Position numbers and translations under genes: made by a program. Shown piece after piece: positions 35,787 to 35,798 of a DNA stretch of 35,798 nucleotides (the stretch's first letter is position 1; every line of letters begins with the position of its first letter). Source of the stretch: Microbacterium sp. (lineage in GTDB: Bacteria; Actinomycetota; Actinomycetes; Actinomycetales; Microbacteriaceae); the NCBI GenBank assembly GCA_031177765.1, contig JAPSKH010000009.1, forward strand, positions 37,507 through 73,304, written 5' to 3'. The notes below the pieces were generated by a model. That model did no database searches. It had not been told where the DNA came from and saw only the letters and a list, made by a program, of their open reading frames with translations.

Positions 35787-35798
35787 CGCCCGCACGCG

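Noticed and set aside
31719..35795. 1358-codon open frame on the minus strand opposite pheS, pheT and the epimerase gene
   Set aside because: It is antisense to three clearly recognisable genes and crosses the C-rich intergenic tract. Its composition (Arg, Asp, Gly, His rich) is typical of a shadow frame in high-G+C DNA; no domain is recognised.

Overview
The window is a gene-dense, very GC-rich stretch (roughly 70% G+C by eye) of a high-GC Gram-positive chromosome. Gene order (ftsK-pgsA-cinA-clgR-DUF3046-recA-recX-miaB-miaA-dapF-hflX, then lexA, a his cluster with PriA-type HisA, infC-rpmI-rplT, gluABCD, pheST), the actinobacterial LexA box, and many TANNNT -10 boxes directly before start codons point to Actinobacteria, most likely Microbacteriaceae (Microbacterium-like). 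Almost everything is core chromosome. I see no phage, IS element, CRISPR array, tRNA, rRNA or plasmid gene.

Layout. 1-3175: 3' part of ftsK, then pgsA and a short CinA/PncC amidase. 3190-6003: stress and SOS block with clgR behind an ECF-like promoter, DUF3046, and recA-recX behind a LexA box. 6041-12185: miaB-miaA-GNAT-dapF, a lone minus-strand methyltransferase, and hflX. 12244-14175 (minus): S9 serine peptidase. 14389-17681: metF-metE behind a potentially structured leader. 17685-18996: lexA diverging from a small membrane LysM protein that carries a perfect LexA core box and resembles the SOS division inhibitors YneA/SosA/ChiZ. 19054-22976: hisC-hisB-hisH-priA plus an SseB-domain gene. 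23066-24902: a PLP decarboxylase meeting a convergent DUF1844 gene. 25168-26479: infC (with an ATC start)-rpmI-rplT. 26589-30894: SpoU-type RNA methyltransferase, then a glutamate-type ABC importer. 30937-34517: pheS-pheT. 34524-34713: repeat-rich spacer. 34806-35786: NAD-dependent epimerase/reductase-like gene.

How the genes work together. The SOS genes (recA-recX, lexA, LysM protein) form a damage-response set: RecA triggers LexA self-cleavage and the LysM protein probably delays division. clgR adds a proteolysis/envelope-stress arm. MetF supplies methyl-THF to MetE, and the 4-bp gene overlap suggests coupled translation. The his genes cover the middle of histidine synthesis; hisF, hisG and others are not here.

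No single large undescribed system is present. The points worth a second look are regulatory or architectural: pervasive leaderless starts, a 6-codon leaderless mini-ORF before hflX, the ATC start of infC, a palindrome encoding both stop codons of metE and lexA, the metF leader, paired hairpins between infC and rpmI, a long imperfect palindrome after pheT, and strong enrichment of GGATGCC.
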